Below are positions 18,564 to 27,147 of a DNA stretch of 64,000 nt, in pieces. The notes beneath the pieces were generated by a model that saw only the letters and a list, made by a program, of their open reading frames with translations, did no database searches and was not told where the DNA came from. Source of the DNA: Celeribacter sp. HF31 (lineage in GTDB: Bacteria > Pseudomonadota > Alphaproteobacteria > Rhodobacterales > Rhodobacteraceae); NCBI RefSeq assembly GCF_011806455.1, contig NZ_JAATOT010000002.1, positions 248,001-312,000 of the forward strand, read 5' to 3'. The position numbers and the translations under genes are program-made. How positions within the stretch are numbered: position 1 is the stretch's first letter; each line of letters begins with the position of its first letter.

Positions 18564-18660
18564 GGGTCACCCTCTTTCATGTTGAAAGGATGTTATTGTC
18601 AGGGAGGAAACAGCGCGCGAGAGGTCCGTGCGCTGCGGAAGGGTTAAGTGGGAATTCGGA

Positions 18661-19473
18661 TCAACTGGGGCCGCGCACCTTTCGCCAAAGGTGAGCGGCA
18701 CGGGCGAGGATCACCAGCGTGACCACAAGGATCAAAAGCACGGAGATCGAGGCGATGGCAGGATCGACATTGTCGCGCAGCCCCATCCACATCCGACGTG
18801 GCAGCGTGATGGTTTCCACCGAGGTGACGAAAAGCGTCACACCGATTTCGTCCCAGGACAGAAGGAAACACAGGAACAATGCGCCCAGCATGCCAAAGCG
18901 AATGTTGGGCAGGATCACCCCGAAAATCCGGGTGAACAGGTTTGCGCCCATGGATTGTGCGGCCAAATCCATGCGCCGGTCGACCTGGCTCAGAGAGACC
19001 ATGAGCACGACCACCGCATAGGGCACGACCATCACCGTATGGGCCAAAACCACCCCGCCCAAAGTGTCATAGGCGATCAGGCTGTTCCACTGCGACAGCT
19101 GCGTCAGAAAGAAGAACAGCGTGAGCGAGGACACCACCGGCGGTGCGACCATCGGCAAGAGCACAAAGCCGGTCATCAGCATCGCGAACGGCGGACGCAG
19201 GAGCCAGATGCCGACGCAAAACGCCGTTGCAAGCGCGACCGACAGGAGGCTGGCCAGCACACCGACCTGCACCGAGGTCATGAGGCTGTGGCCCCACTCG
19301 GGGTTCTCGAACAGCGACTGGTAGTGCCGCCAGGACCAGTCGCCATTGGGCAGGCTGAGGTAGCGGCGCGAGGTGAAGCTGACCGGCACCACCGCGATGA
19401 GCGGCATCAACAGGAACAGCGCAACAAGGGAGGACAAAAGCGTGGCGATCACGCCGGGACGAAGTCGGGTCAT
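18661..19473 (-). CDS. ABC transporter permease, spermidine/putrescine (PotC) type
   Basis: A 270-residue inner-membrane permease with about six hydrophobic segments and the cytoplasmic EAA-like loop DLAAQSMGANLFTRIFGVILP. The start at 19473 overlaps the previous permease stop (ATGA), and MTRLRPGVIATLLSSL is a normal first helix. A longer upstream frame adds 31 residues that do not resemble a permease. It forms the second half of the membrane channel with the gene at 19470-20279 and probably imports a quaternary amine for the catabolic genes downstream. Confidence 0.9.
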   Translation of the reverse strand: MTRLRPGVIATLLSSLVALFLLMPLIAVVPVSFTSRRYLSLPNGDWSWRHYQSLFENPEWGHSLMTSVQVGVLASLLSVALATAFCVGIWLLRPPFAMLMTGFVLLPMVAPPVVSSLTLFFFLTQLSQWNSLIAYDTLGGVVLAHTVMVVPYAVVVLMVSLSQVDRRMDLAAQSMGANLFTRIFGVILPNIRFGMLGALFLCFLLSWDEIGVTLFVTSVETITLPRRMWMGLRDNVDPAIASISVLLILVVTLVILARAAHLWRKVRGPS

Positions 19474-20279
19474 GGCGTCACATCCTCGTAGCGGCGAATG
19501 AGAAGGTAGAGAATGCCCCCCACCGCGATCATCAGAACCACACTCATGGCGGCGGCCATGCCCCATTGCGGGATCTGGAAAATCCAGAGGTAGATCAGCT
19601 CGGCGACCAAGACGGACTGCCCCCCGCCCAAAAGCGCGGGCGTGACGTAAAAGCCGATGGAGAAGACAAAGACCAAGAGCGTTGCCCCCATGATGCCGCT
19701 CGCCGTCATCGGCAGGTAGACCTGCCAGAAAATCCGCAAACGAGAGGCCCCCATGCCATCGGCGGCCGTGAGCACGCGCTCATCGACATTGCGCATGGCG
19801 GTGGCCAGCGGGAAGACGGCGAAGGGAATGAGGTAATGCGACATGCCGACCACGACGGCAAACTCGTTGCGCGTCATCTGGATGGCACTGTCGATCAGCC
19901 CAAGGTCCTGAAGCCAGGTGTTCAGAAGGCCGCGGTTGGAGAGCATGGACAGCCACCCAAACGCCCGGCTCAGGATAGAAATCCAAAACGGGATCATGAT
20001 GCAAAGTTCGGTGATCATCCGCACCAAGGGCGAGCCACGCACCCAGAGAAGGGTGATGACATAGGCGCTGGTCACCGAGACCACGGTCACGATCAGACAG
20101 AGCCGCAGCGTGCGCCCGATCACGCCCAGCGATAAAGGATCACTCAAAACGTGGCCATATTGCGCGAAACCGGGGTCCGGGTCCGTAAAACTGAGCTGAA
20201 CGATGCCGAGAAACGGCAACAGGTAGCTCGCGCCCAGGAACAAAAGCACCGGGCAGATAAGAAGGAGATAGGGGCGCAT
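19470..20279 (-). CDS. ABC transporter permease, PotB type
   Basis: A 269-residue permease beginning MRPYLLLICPVLLFLG, with six predicted membrane segments and the EAA-like loop LTAADGMGASRLRIFWQVYLP that docks on the ATPase. An ATG ten codons upstream is possible, but the extension is polar. It lies 57 bases after the binding-protein gene and is coupled to the PotC-like permease. It acts in the Pot-type importer at 18661-22588. Confidence 0.9.
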   Translation of the reverse strand: MRPYLLLICPVLLFLGASYLLPFLGIVQLSFTDPDPGFAQYGHVLSDPLSLGVIGRTLRLCLIVTVVSVTSAYVITLLWVRGSPLVRMITELCIMIPFWISILSRAFGWLSMLSNRGLLNTWLQDLGLIDSAIQMTRNEFAVVVGMSHYLIPFAVFPLATAMRNVDERVLTAADGMGASRLRIFWQVYLPMTASGIMGATLLVFVFSIGFYVTPALLGGGQSVLVAELIYLWIFQIPQWGMAAAMSVVLMIAVGGILYLLIRRYEDVTP

Positions 20280-20336
20280 GGATCTTCCTTTTGCGCGCCC
20301 TCCGTTCATGACAAACGGAGGGCCAAGTCAGATGGA

Positions 20337-21449
20337 TCAGGCGGAAATGATCTGGAGATAGGCGTCAAGTGCTGCGCTGTAGTTCTCTTCGTACCAATCC
20401 GTGTTGAGCGCGACCTGTTTCGGCAGGTTCGCCGGGTCCATCGGATTGAGCCAGCGGTCCTCTTCCGCAATGAGCGCATCGGCGGCCGGGTTGCTCGGCC
20501 CGTTGCCCAGCATCTCGAACAGCACCACCTGACGTTCCGGTTCCTGGGTGGCCGCGATGTATTTCATCGCCGCCTCCGTGCCGCCCGGGTTGTCCTTGAG
20601 CACCCCGATGCCGCCCGGCCCGATGATGCCGCCGTCCCAGGTGAAGGTGATTTCGCCCTCTGTGTCCTTATGCAACAGACCCGCGCGGGTGTTCCAGATC
20701 AGCGCCATGGAGACATCGCCATTGAGCAACAGAGACTGGCTTTCCGCACCGCCGCCCCAGAAGGCACCGATATGCTCTTTGAAAGCTTCGATCTTGGCAT
20801 GTGCGCGGTCCAGATCGAGCGGATAGAGGTCCGCAGGCGCCACGCCATCGGCCAGCAAAGCGGCCTCCCACATGCCCGCGCCCCATTTGTACATGGAACG
20901 TTTGCCGGGGAATTTCTCGACGTCGAAGAAATCGGCCAAAGAGGTCGGCGGCGTGTCGTATTTGGTCGCGTCATAGGCGATCACATAGGAGTAGAAATAG
21001 CAGGAGGAGGAGTATTCCCACTGGAACCCCTCGCGCTGTTTCGCCGGATCGACAATGTCGTAATCAATAGGTTGCATCATGCCCTTGCGACCCAGCGCCT
21101 GCGCCGAGAAGGGTTCGGCATCGACAAGGTCCCAGGTCGGACGCCCGCCCTGCACCTGCGCGGTGATCGCGCCTTCGGTCGGGCCGGAGCCGTCGTAGAA
21201 CACCTTGATGCCGGTTTCCTCGGCGAAGGGTTTGCCAAAGGCCGCATCCATCGCATCGAGCGCATCCCCGCCCCAGTTCACAAAGACCAGCCGACCGTCT
21301 TCGGCGCGCGCAGGCGTAGCGCCCAGACCGATGGCGGAGGTGCCCATGAGCGCAGCGAAGCCCTGCATCAATTGGCGACGGGAAATCTGACCTTTCGCAC
21401 TCCGTTCCTTGAGAATGTCGACGAGGTCTTTCTGGAAGTTATTGTGCAT
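20337..21449 (-). CDS. Periplasmic substrate-binding protein, polyamine/quaternary-amine type
   Basis: A 370-residue PotD-like binding protein of family 1 extracellular solute-binding proteins. The N-terminus carries a Tat-type signal (ISRRQLMQGF, hydrophobic stretch, ATPARAED), so it may be exported folded. The mature part is rich in Trp and Tyr (FVNWGGDALDAMD, WEYSSSCYFYSY), which could form an aromatic cage for a cationic head group. The substrate is inferred to be carnitine, gamma-butyrobetaine or a similar betaine from the surrounding catabolic genes; a polyamine cannot be excluded. Confidence 0.88.
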   Translation of the reverse strand: MHNNFQKDLVDILKERSAKGQISRRQLMQGFAALMGTSAIGLGATPARAEDGRLVFVNWGGDALDAMDAAFGKPFAEETGIKVFYDGSGPTEGAITAQVQGGRPTWDLVDAEPFSAQALGRKGMMQPIDYDIVDPAKQREGFQWEYSSSCYFYSYVIAYDATKYDTPPTSLADFFDVEKFPGKRSMYKWGAGMWEAALLADGVAPADLYPLDLDRAHAKIEAFKEHIGAFWGGGAESQSLLLNGDVSMALIWNTRAGLLHKDTEGEITFTWDGGIIGPGGIGVLKDNPGGTEAAMKYIAATQEPERQVVLFEMLGNGPSNPAADALIAEEDRWLNPMDPANLPKQVALNTDWYEENYSAALDAYLQIISA

Positions 21450-21553
21450 TGTCTCACCTGTTGGTTGGTGTTGGATGTGTTGTGGTTATTGCGCAGGGCT
21501 TCTCTGTCGAGCGCCCGTGTTGCGGCTCTTGAGAAGGCATGCGGTAGGATGTG

Positions 21554-22588
21554 TCAAAGGGCGAAACTGTCGCCGGTGTCCCAGGCGACCTGAAGCCCCG
21601 CGCCCAGATCGGGCGGCGGCAGGCCGGGGCCGTTGTCGATGTAGAACATCAACTCTTCGCCCGCCTTGGTCTCAAGCACGAGACGGGATTTCGAACCGAG
21701 ATAGACCATGTCGCGCACCGTCACCGGCAGTTTGTTGACGTCCGTCTCACCCGCAAGCCGCATGTGTTCGGGACGCAGCGCGATATGGTCGAAAGCAGAG
21801 GCATTGGCAGGCAGGTCAATCTTCGTCCCGGCAACCCCACCCTTCTCGGCGTCCAGCGACATGATATTGATGTCGCCCAGAAATTCCGCCGTGAAGCGGT
21901 TCGCGGGATGCTCATAGACCTCGGTCGGCGTGCCGATCTGTTGCAGCGCGCCTTGGTTGAAGATCGCCACATGGGTCGAGAGCGCCAGCGCCTCCTCCTG
22001 ATCGTGGGTCACGAAAACGAAGGTCGTACCCAGATCCCGGTGCAGCCGCCGCAGCTCTTCTTGCATCTGGCCGCGCAGGTTCTTGTCGAGCGCTGAAAAA
22101 GGCTCATCGAGCAACAGCACCTTCGGTTCATAGGCCAGCGCGCGCGCCAGAGCGACGCGCTGTTGCTGACCGCCCGAAAGTGCCTTGGGTTTCTTGTGGG
22201 CGTGGCCCGAGAGGCCGACCATTTCGATCATCTGATCGACGCGATCCGCCATCTGTGCCTTGGACCATTTCTTGACCTTGAGTGGAAAGGCGATGTTTTC
22301 GGCCACGCTCAGATGCGGAAACAAGGCGTAGCCCTGAAACACCATGCCAAACCCGCGTTGTTTGGCCGACCAGTTGGTCATGTCCTGCCCCTCAAGGAAC
22401 AATTTGCCCGAGGTCAGGTTCTGATAACCGCCGAGCATTGTCAGAAACGTGGTCTTCCCTGAGCCAGATGGCCCAAGAAGAGAGAGGAATTCGCCCTCCT
22501 TGACGTCCAAGGACACGTCACGTAAAGCGTGGAAATCCCCGAACATTTTTCCAACGGAATGGGCTTCGATCTGCGTTGTGTTTGCCAC
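21554..22588 (-). CDS. ABC transporter ATP-binding protein, PotA type
   Basis: This 344-residue ATPase has Walker A GPSGSGKTT (39-47), the signature LSGGQQQRVALARAL, Walker B VLLLDEPFSALD and a C-terminal TOBE domain (about 270-344). The size and TOBE domain fit the spermidine/putrescine importer class. It heads the transporter part of the cluster, 104 bases ahead of the binding-protein gene and 102 bases after a LysR gene. Confidence 0.93.
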   Translation of the reverse strand: MANTTQIEAHSVGKMFGDFHALRDVSLDVKEGEFLSLLGPSGSGKTTFLTMLGGYQNLTSGKLFLEGQDMTNWSAKQRGFGMVFQGYALFPHLSVAENIAFPLKVKKWSKAQMADRVDQMIEMVGLSGHAHKKPKALSGGQQQRVALARALAYEPKVLLLDEPFSALDKNLRGQMQEELRRLHRDLGTTFVFVTHDQEEALALSTHVAIFNQGALQQIGTPTEVYEHPANRFTAEFLGDINIMSLDAEKGGVAGTKIDLPANASAFDHIALRPEHMRLAGETDVNKLPVTVRDMVYLGSKSRLVLETKAGEELMFYIDNGPGLPPPDLGAGLQVAWDTGDSFAL

Positions 22589-22690
22589 AATCGTCTCGCT
22601 TTCTCAGTCTGTGCGTTATGCCCCGAGGGTGCGAGGTGGCTTGCCAAACTGCAAATGAAACTTCTTGTTCCGCGTGACAAACAAAATTTG

Positions 22691-23644
22691 TCACGGTCTA
22701 AAATCCGGGCCAATCCGGCTCACTTCCAGACGTGTTTTCAACCAGTTATGGAATTCGACCACGAGCGGATTTTCGAGATTTTCCTCCGGCGTACAGAGGA
22801 AATAGCCGGTATCAGAGTGCAAAGATTGTGCAAAGGGTCGCATCAATCGCCCTTCGCGCAGATCCGACGCCCAAAGCACCGTATCGCCAATCGCGATTCC
22901 TTCGCCCGCGATCACCGCCGTATGCACGATGTTCATGTCAGAATAGCAAATGCCGCGATGCGCATTTTCCATCGGCATGCCCGACAATTGCATCCAGTTT
23001 TCCCAATCGGTGAAGTCATGCATATGCAAAAGCGTCGCCCGTGTGAGGATGTTCGGATCGTTGAACGACTTGTATCGGCTGAGATAAGCCGGGCTGCACA
23101 GCGGCGTGAATTCGACCGACAACAAAGGCTCAGCCGCCACATGGGCGCGCGGTTCATGACCAAAGGTGATGAAGGTATCGACCTCCGGGTTGCTGGTATC
23201 CGCGAGCTGATGGCTGCTGACGACATTGAGAATGACTTCCGGGTTTGCGGCCAGAAAATCCCCCATGTTGAGGCACAACCAGGCGGCGGCAAAGCCCGGC
23301 GGCGCACTCACGGACAGCCGCCCGTTCAGCCGGTCTTGCGACACCCGCGCGGTGGAGCTTGCAATGATATTGAGTGCCCGGCGCACATCCTCGGCATAGG
23401 CACGCGCACGTGGCGTGATCTCGGTGCGGTTGCCGCTGCGTTCGACGATCTTGAAGCCCAGATCCCGCTCCATGAGACGAAGCTGATGGCTGACGGCGCT
23501 GCGTGTGACATTCAGTTCAGAGGCCGCACGCCACAGCGCCCCGTTGCGCACGACGCTTTCAAGAACGCGCAGCGCCTGGATAGAGGGAAAACGTTTGATG
23601 GCAGCTCTCCTGACATAAAAAGACGCCCCCGAGGCATAGCGCAT
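22691..23644 (-). CDS. LysR-family transcriptional regulator (GcvA-like)
   Basis: A 317-residue regulator with an N-terminal winged helix-turn-helix (FPSIQALRVLESVVRNGALW, then AASELNVTRSAVSHQLRLME) and a LysR effector domain. The first 16 residues before FPSIQAL are atypical, so the true start could be slightly further in. It lies between the class II aldolase gene and the transporter genes, on the same strand, and probably controls the transporter/catabolic operon in response to a betaine. It is one of two LysR genes in the cluster. Confidence 0.88.
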   Translation of the reverse strand: MRYASGASFYVRRAAIKRFPSIQALRVLESVVRNGALWRAASELNVTRSAVSHQLRLMERDLGFKIVERSGNRTEITPRARAYAEDVRRALNIIASSTARVSQDRLNGRLSVSAPPGFAAAWLCLNMGDFLAANPEVILNVVSSHQLADTSNPEVDTFITFGHEPRAHVAAEPLLSVEFTPLCSPAYLSRYKSFNDPNILTRATLLHMHDFTDWENWMQLSGMPMENAHRGICYSDMNIVHTAVIAGEGIAIGDTVLWASDLREGRLMRPFAQSLHSDTGYFLCTPEENLENPLVVEFHNWLKTRLEVSRIGPDFRP

Positions 23645-23701
23645 CGGGAGCAGTCTATCGAGATCAAAACATCTGACTTTAAGACAGGTGCCGCAGAGGG
23701 A

Positions 23702-24442
23702 CTAAAGCGGCGGAAGTTGCGATCTCAGATACTCGAAATGGCGTTGGGCCATGCCACGATAGGCGACCCAACCATCGGCGGTATTCTGCGCCACCGTGTC
23801 CGAAAGCACCGCCAAAGGTTGCCCGGTCGAGCGCGCCAGAATGAGCGTCTGCGCGGCTTTCTCGAAGAAATACAGATCCTCAAAGGCATCCGCCACAGTG
23901 TCACCCACGATGGTCACCCCATGGTTGCCCATCACCAGAACCGATTTGTCGCCCAGACGCTCCGCCAGCCGCTCGCCCTCTTCTTCCGCATCGGCGATGC
24001 CGCCGAAATCGAGGTCATAGGCCGTGCGCCCATAGAACCGCGCAGTGTTGTTGTCGATGGGCACGACGGTGGGGTCCTTGAGACAAGCCAGCGCGGTGGC
24101 ATAGGGCGAATGGCAGTGCAACAACACCTTCGCCTCCGGTTTGCGCCGATGCAGCGTGCCATGGACGCACCAGGCCGAGGCATCGGGCGCGTTCGGCCCC
24201 TCCAGAACACTTGGATCATGGCTGTCGAGCAGCAACAGGTCTTCGGGCTTGATCGTCGCGAAATGCTGCCAGCGCGGGTTCAAAAGAAACCGCGCCCCGT
24301 CGTCAGAGGCCGCTGCGCTGAAATGATTGCCGACGGATTCGCTCCAGCCCAGCTGGTGGCAAATCCGGAAGGCATCCGCCAGATCCTGCCGCAACGCGAC
24401 AGGATCAACGAGCGTTTGATCGGGAGAAACGTGGGTGTTCAT
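23702..24442 (-). CDS. Class II aldolase/adducin-family protein
   Basis: The 246-residue protein has the class II aldolase fold. Metal-ligand motifs are VLLHCHSPYATAL and VMGNHGVTIVG. The usual catalytic-Glu segment reads CVHGTLHRR, without Glu, as in the relative at 11462-12196. It is coupled by a four-base overlap to the gamma-butyrobetaine dioxygenase gene, so the two are made together. Possible roles are decarboxylation or isomerisation of a keto acid; the real reaction cannot be read from the sequence. Confidence 0.82.
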   Translation of the reverse strand: MNTHVSPDQTLVDPVALRQDLADAFRICHQLGWSESVGNHFSAAASDDGARFLLNPRWQHFATIKPEDLLLLDSHDPSVLEGPNAPDASAWCVHGTLHRRKPEAKVLLHCHSPYATALACLKDPTVVPIDNNTARFYGRTAYDLDFGGIADAEEEGERLAERLGDKSVLVMGNHGVTIVGDTVADAFEDLYFFEKAAQTLILARSTGQPLAVLSDTVAQNTADGWVAYRGMAQRHFEYLRSQLPPL

Positions 24443-25578
24443 GCCTTGAACCGCCCTTCGCTGACAAGCGCGCGATAGGTCGACCGCATCTCGGCGCGGT
24501 CCGTGTAGCAGCCACGCAGATAGCGATCACCGCTGGTCGCCGAATAGGCCGCACGCCCGTGCACGATGCGGTGGTTGTCGAACACCATGCATTCGCCGGA
24601 CTTCATCAGGAACCGCATCATGTATTTCTCTTCCTGCAACATCCGCCCGAAGCGGCAGAAGGCCGGGTAATAACGGTCGAGCAACGCCTGATCCAGGTCG
24701 ATGATGTCGAGCATGTGCTGGCTGATCGTCAGGCCGGAGACTTCGCCATGCTGATCCAGTTCGATCACCGTCTGACGCGACCGCATGTCATAGTCATCAT
24801 GCTCGCAATAAAAGGGAATGGAAACCTCGGAGAGCAGCTTGAACCCCTCCGGGTCGCGTTGGCGGAAATCATTGGCCACGGCGACGCCATCGGCATAGAG
24901 GCTCTCGCCGCCCTGCACCGTATTGGCGCGGCAATGCAGGAATTGAACGCCCGGAGCATGTTCCTCGGCTGGCGTGTCGGTGTGCAACTCCAGCGCGGCG
25001 GAGGTATAGGCCGTGTTGGTCGGGTTGATATAGGTTTTTACGTCGAAATAATCGCCAAAGAAAGTCGGGCGCACTTGGCCGATCAAATTGGCGGTCTCCG
25101 TCAGCGCCTCGTTGCTGTCGGGCATGTCGGTGAGGATCACAAAGCCTTCGACCAGCATCGCCTCGATCCATTTGCGGCGCACCTCCGGGTCGGCCATCAG
25201 CTCCGGCTGGCTGAAGCGCGGCACCTTCGGAAAGTGATCACCATACCAAGCCTCGCGCGGCAAATCCGCCGGGTCTTTGCGCGGGCCTGCGATGGCGTAG
25301 GTCTCAAGCCAGCTCAGCGGAAAGAACGTGACGTGATCCTCACCTGACCAGACGATCTCAAGCGCATCCCCGACGATCTCGGCGGCCTTCGGCGTCGGCG
25401 CGTCGTCGAGGTGGAAAATGTCAAAGCTGCGCTCGCGGGTGGAGCTATTGAACGAGCTGGGGCAATTGTCGCGCAGCCAGTAGTAGTTAAAGTAATGCGG
25501 CTGGCCGTCGGACAGGATGACATCCAAACCCTGCTCTTTGAGAACCGGGGCGGCGATGGGTGCGTTCATGACATTCAT
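24439..25578 (-). CDS. Gamma-butyrobetaine dioxygenase-like (BBOX/TauD-fold) enzyme
   Basis: A 379-residue Fe(II)/2-oxoglutarate oxygenase that by family hydroxylates gamma-butyrobetaine to L-carnitine. Residues about 20-95 resemble the BBOX N-terminal domain (YYWLRDNCPSSFNSSTRER, with cysteine). The iron facial triad is visible as ALELHTDTP (HxD) and the late FDNHRIVHGR His, and the 2-oxoglutarate Arg lies in DRYLRGCYTD. The ATG at 25578 has GAGAAA seven bases ahead; a frame open to 25626 adds 16 unlikely residues. It faces a divergent LysR gene across about 118 bases. Confidence 0.88.
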   Translation of the reverse strand: MNVMNAPIAAPVLKEQGLDVILSDGQPHYFNYYWLRDNCPSSFNSSTRERSFDIFHLDDAPTPKAAEIVGDALEIVWSGEDHVTFFPLSWLETYAIAGPRKDPADLPREAWYGDHFPKVPRFSQPELMADPEVRRKWIEAMLVEGFVILTDMPDSNEALTETANLIGQVRPTFFGDYFDVKTYINPTNTAYTSAALELHTDTPAEEHAPGVQFLHCRANTVQGGESLYADGVAVANDFRQRDPEGFKLLSEVSIPFYCEHDDYDMRSRQTVIELDQHGEVSGLTISQHMLDIIDLDQALLDRYYPAFCRFGRMLQEEKYMMRFLMKSGECMVFDNHRIVHGRAAYSATSGDRYLRGCYTDRAEMRSTYRALVSEGRFKA

Positions 25579-25666
25579 GTGATTTCTCAGCGTTTTCGAG
25601 TGGATTAGGGAGGGTTTCTGACCCAAACCATCTCACGGCTTTTCAAATCCGAACAGCGCGTTTAGT

Positions 25667-25682
25667 CTTAATTTAATATAAG
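25667..25682. promoter_or_regulatory. Dyad in the divergent LysR/dioxygenase promoter region
   Basis: CTTA (25667-25670) and TAAG (25679-25682) are mirrored around an AT-only core. The site lies 15 bases before the ATG of the divergent LysR gene. It is a plausible LysR-type binding site, but no experimental consensus is available for this regulator. Confidence 0.4.
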
Positions 25683-25696
25683 CAAATGGTAATGAT

Positions 25697-26617
25697 ATGG
25701 ACCGCCTCCCCCCGCTCCGCCTGCTCACCACGTTCGAAGCCGTCGCCCGCCACGGCTCGATGCAACAGGCCGCCACCCTGTTGAACGTCACGCAACCGGC
25801 GGTGAGCCAGGCGCTCAAGGCGCTCGAATCCCATGTCGGCGCGCCGCTGATCGACCGCACCCGCCGCCCCGCCGGACTGACCGAGGCCGGGGAGATTCTC
25901 GCCCGTGCGGTGCGCGACGGATTGGGACAAATCTCGGCGGCGCTTGAAGACATCCGCAGCCTCACCGGACAGGCCGGAAATCAGATCACCATTTCCTGCA
26001 CGCTGGGCATGGCGACCTATTGGCTAATGCCGCGTCTGCCGGATTTCTACGCGCGCTTTCCCGAAATCACCGTCAACGTGCAGGCGCCCGCAACCGACCT
26101 GCCCCATCTGGCGCCCGGCATCGACATCGCGATCCGCTACGGCACCGGCGGCTGGCGCGAGGGCGTCACGCAAAAGCTCTTTGACGAACGCGTCTGCCCG
26201 GTGGCAGCCCCCGCCTTTCTGGAGCGCCTACAAGCCGAGGGCATCGGCCTCGACCGCGCGCCGCTCATCCATGTCCGCAGCCTGCACAACAGCCATTGGG
26301 CCGGGTGGGAGGATTACTTCCGTGCAAAAGGCATCTCTCGCGAGAGGCTCTCAGGGCAAAGTTTCAACAATTATGTGCAGGCGGTTCAGGCCGTGCAGGC
26401 CGGTCAGGGGCTCATGCTTGGCTGGAAATCCATCGCAGATGGCGCGCTGCGCGACGGGTCTTTGCGGATGTGGCCGGAGGGCGAGGTCGATCTCGGCACC
26501 TCCTATTTCGTCACCGCGAAATCCCCTCTGTCGGAAACGAGCCAAAACTTTATTGACTGGATGGCAACCGCGGAAGACCTTCATCGCACCAGGTTTGCAG
26601 ACAGCTTTAACGTTTGA
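25697..26617 (+). CDS. LysR-family transcriptional regulator (GcvA-like), divergent from the dioxygenase gene
   Basis: A 306-residue LysR protein. The DNA-binding part reads LPPLRLLTTFEAVARHGSMQ and AATLLNVTQPAVSQALKALE, and the effector domain resembles that of GcvA (ITISCTLGMATYWLMPRL). The divergent arrangement with the gamma-butyrobetaine dioxygenase gene is the classic LysR layout. This makes it the best candidate regulator of the dioxygenase/aldolase pair and perhaps of the whole cluster. The start ATG at 25697 is tight against AT-rich promoter DNA. Confidence 0.9.
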   Translation: MDRLPPLRLLTTFEAVARHGSMQQAATLLNVTQPAVSQALKALESHVGAPLIDRTRRPAGLTEAGEILARAVRDGLGQISAALEDIRSLTGQAGNQITISCTLGMATYWLMPRLPDFYARFPEITVNVQAPATDLPHLAPGIDIAIRYGTGGWREGVTQKLFDERVCPVAAPAFLERLQAEGIGLDRAPLIHVRSLHNSHWAGWEDYFRAKGISRERLSGQSFNNYVQAVQAVQAGQGLMLGWKSIADGALRDGSLRMWPEGEVDLGTSYFVTAKSPLSETSQNFIDWMATAEDLHRTRFADSFNV

Positions 26618-27147
26618 GCGAGATTTCGGACGGTGAGCGTTCGTGGAATATAAACTCGTCTGGAGTTTTCTCAGTCTTCTATTCTGAAAACGGCCCCCAT
26701 CACTGTTCACGACACTTAACTGTTCACAACACTTAGAAGACAGGACACGACGCAGAGCAGCGATGTGCCGTCAGTGGTCGAAATATTTTCCTCAGGCTCC
26801 TTCGACACCTATGCCATTTTCCTATGCCACCTTCGACTGCCGATGATACCCATTCCTCCCAGAAATCAGTAGAAAAACCCTTATTTTATGGGGTCCATAA
26901 ATCCTAAACTCACTCCACTTTGCCACGAAGAAGGGATCAGATACGGTCTGCAACGCAGCATTGGGCAGGCCGCATAGGAGGCACCGCTGCTTGCCAGCCA
27001 CATTGCCCCATTGTTGATCAGAACATCCAGATGCCCTGTCATGGTTGAAATCCTGGACGAAGCCCCCGGTTTTGCGCCTTTCCCTGTTTACAGCTCTCTC
27101 TTTGGCTGCCAGTTTCCCGGCAGAAACAAAAACTGTCAGGAAACGCC
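26618..27147. other. Non-coding gap with a possible short-chain dehydrogenase remnant
   Basis: These 530 bases between the LysR gene and cobO have lower GC content. No complete gene, riboswitch or RNA gene was recognised; in particular no cobalamin-riboswitch core was seen before cobO. The part from about 26890 to 27110 may hold a decayed oxidoreductase fragment, listed separately. Confidence 0.5.
26890..27110 (-). pseudogene. Possible short-chain dehydrogenase fragment
   Basis: Minus-strand translation contains TMTGHLDVLINNGAMWLA, close to the LDVLINNAG signature of short-chain dehydrogenases. It is followed by a few codons and a stop. The upstream part appears to be in another frame, so it would be a frameshifted remnant. 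The evidence is a single motif. Confidence 0.35.

Noticed and set aside
22529-24478. A 649-codon plus-strand frame
   Set aside because: It is antisense to the LysR and class II aldolase genes; no recognisable motif in the translation.
26618-27147. Cobalamin riboswitch before cobO
   Set aside because: No B12-box-like core or matching secondary structure was found in the gap.
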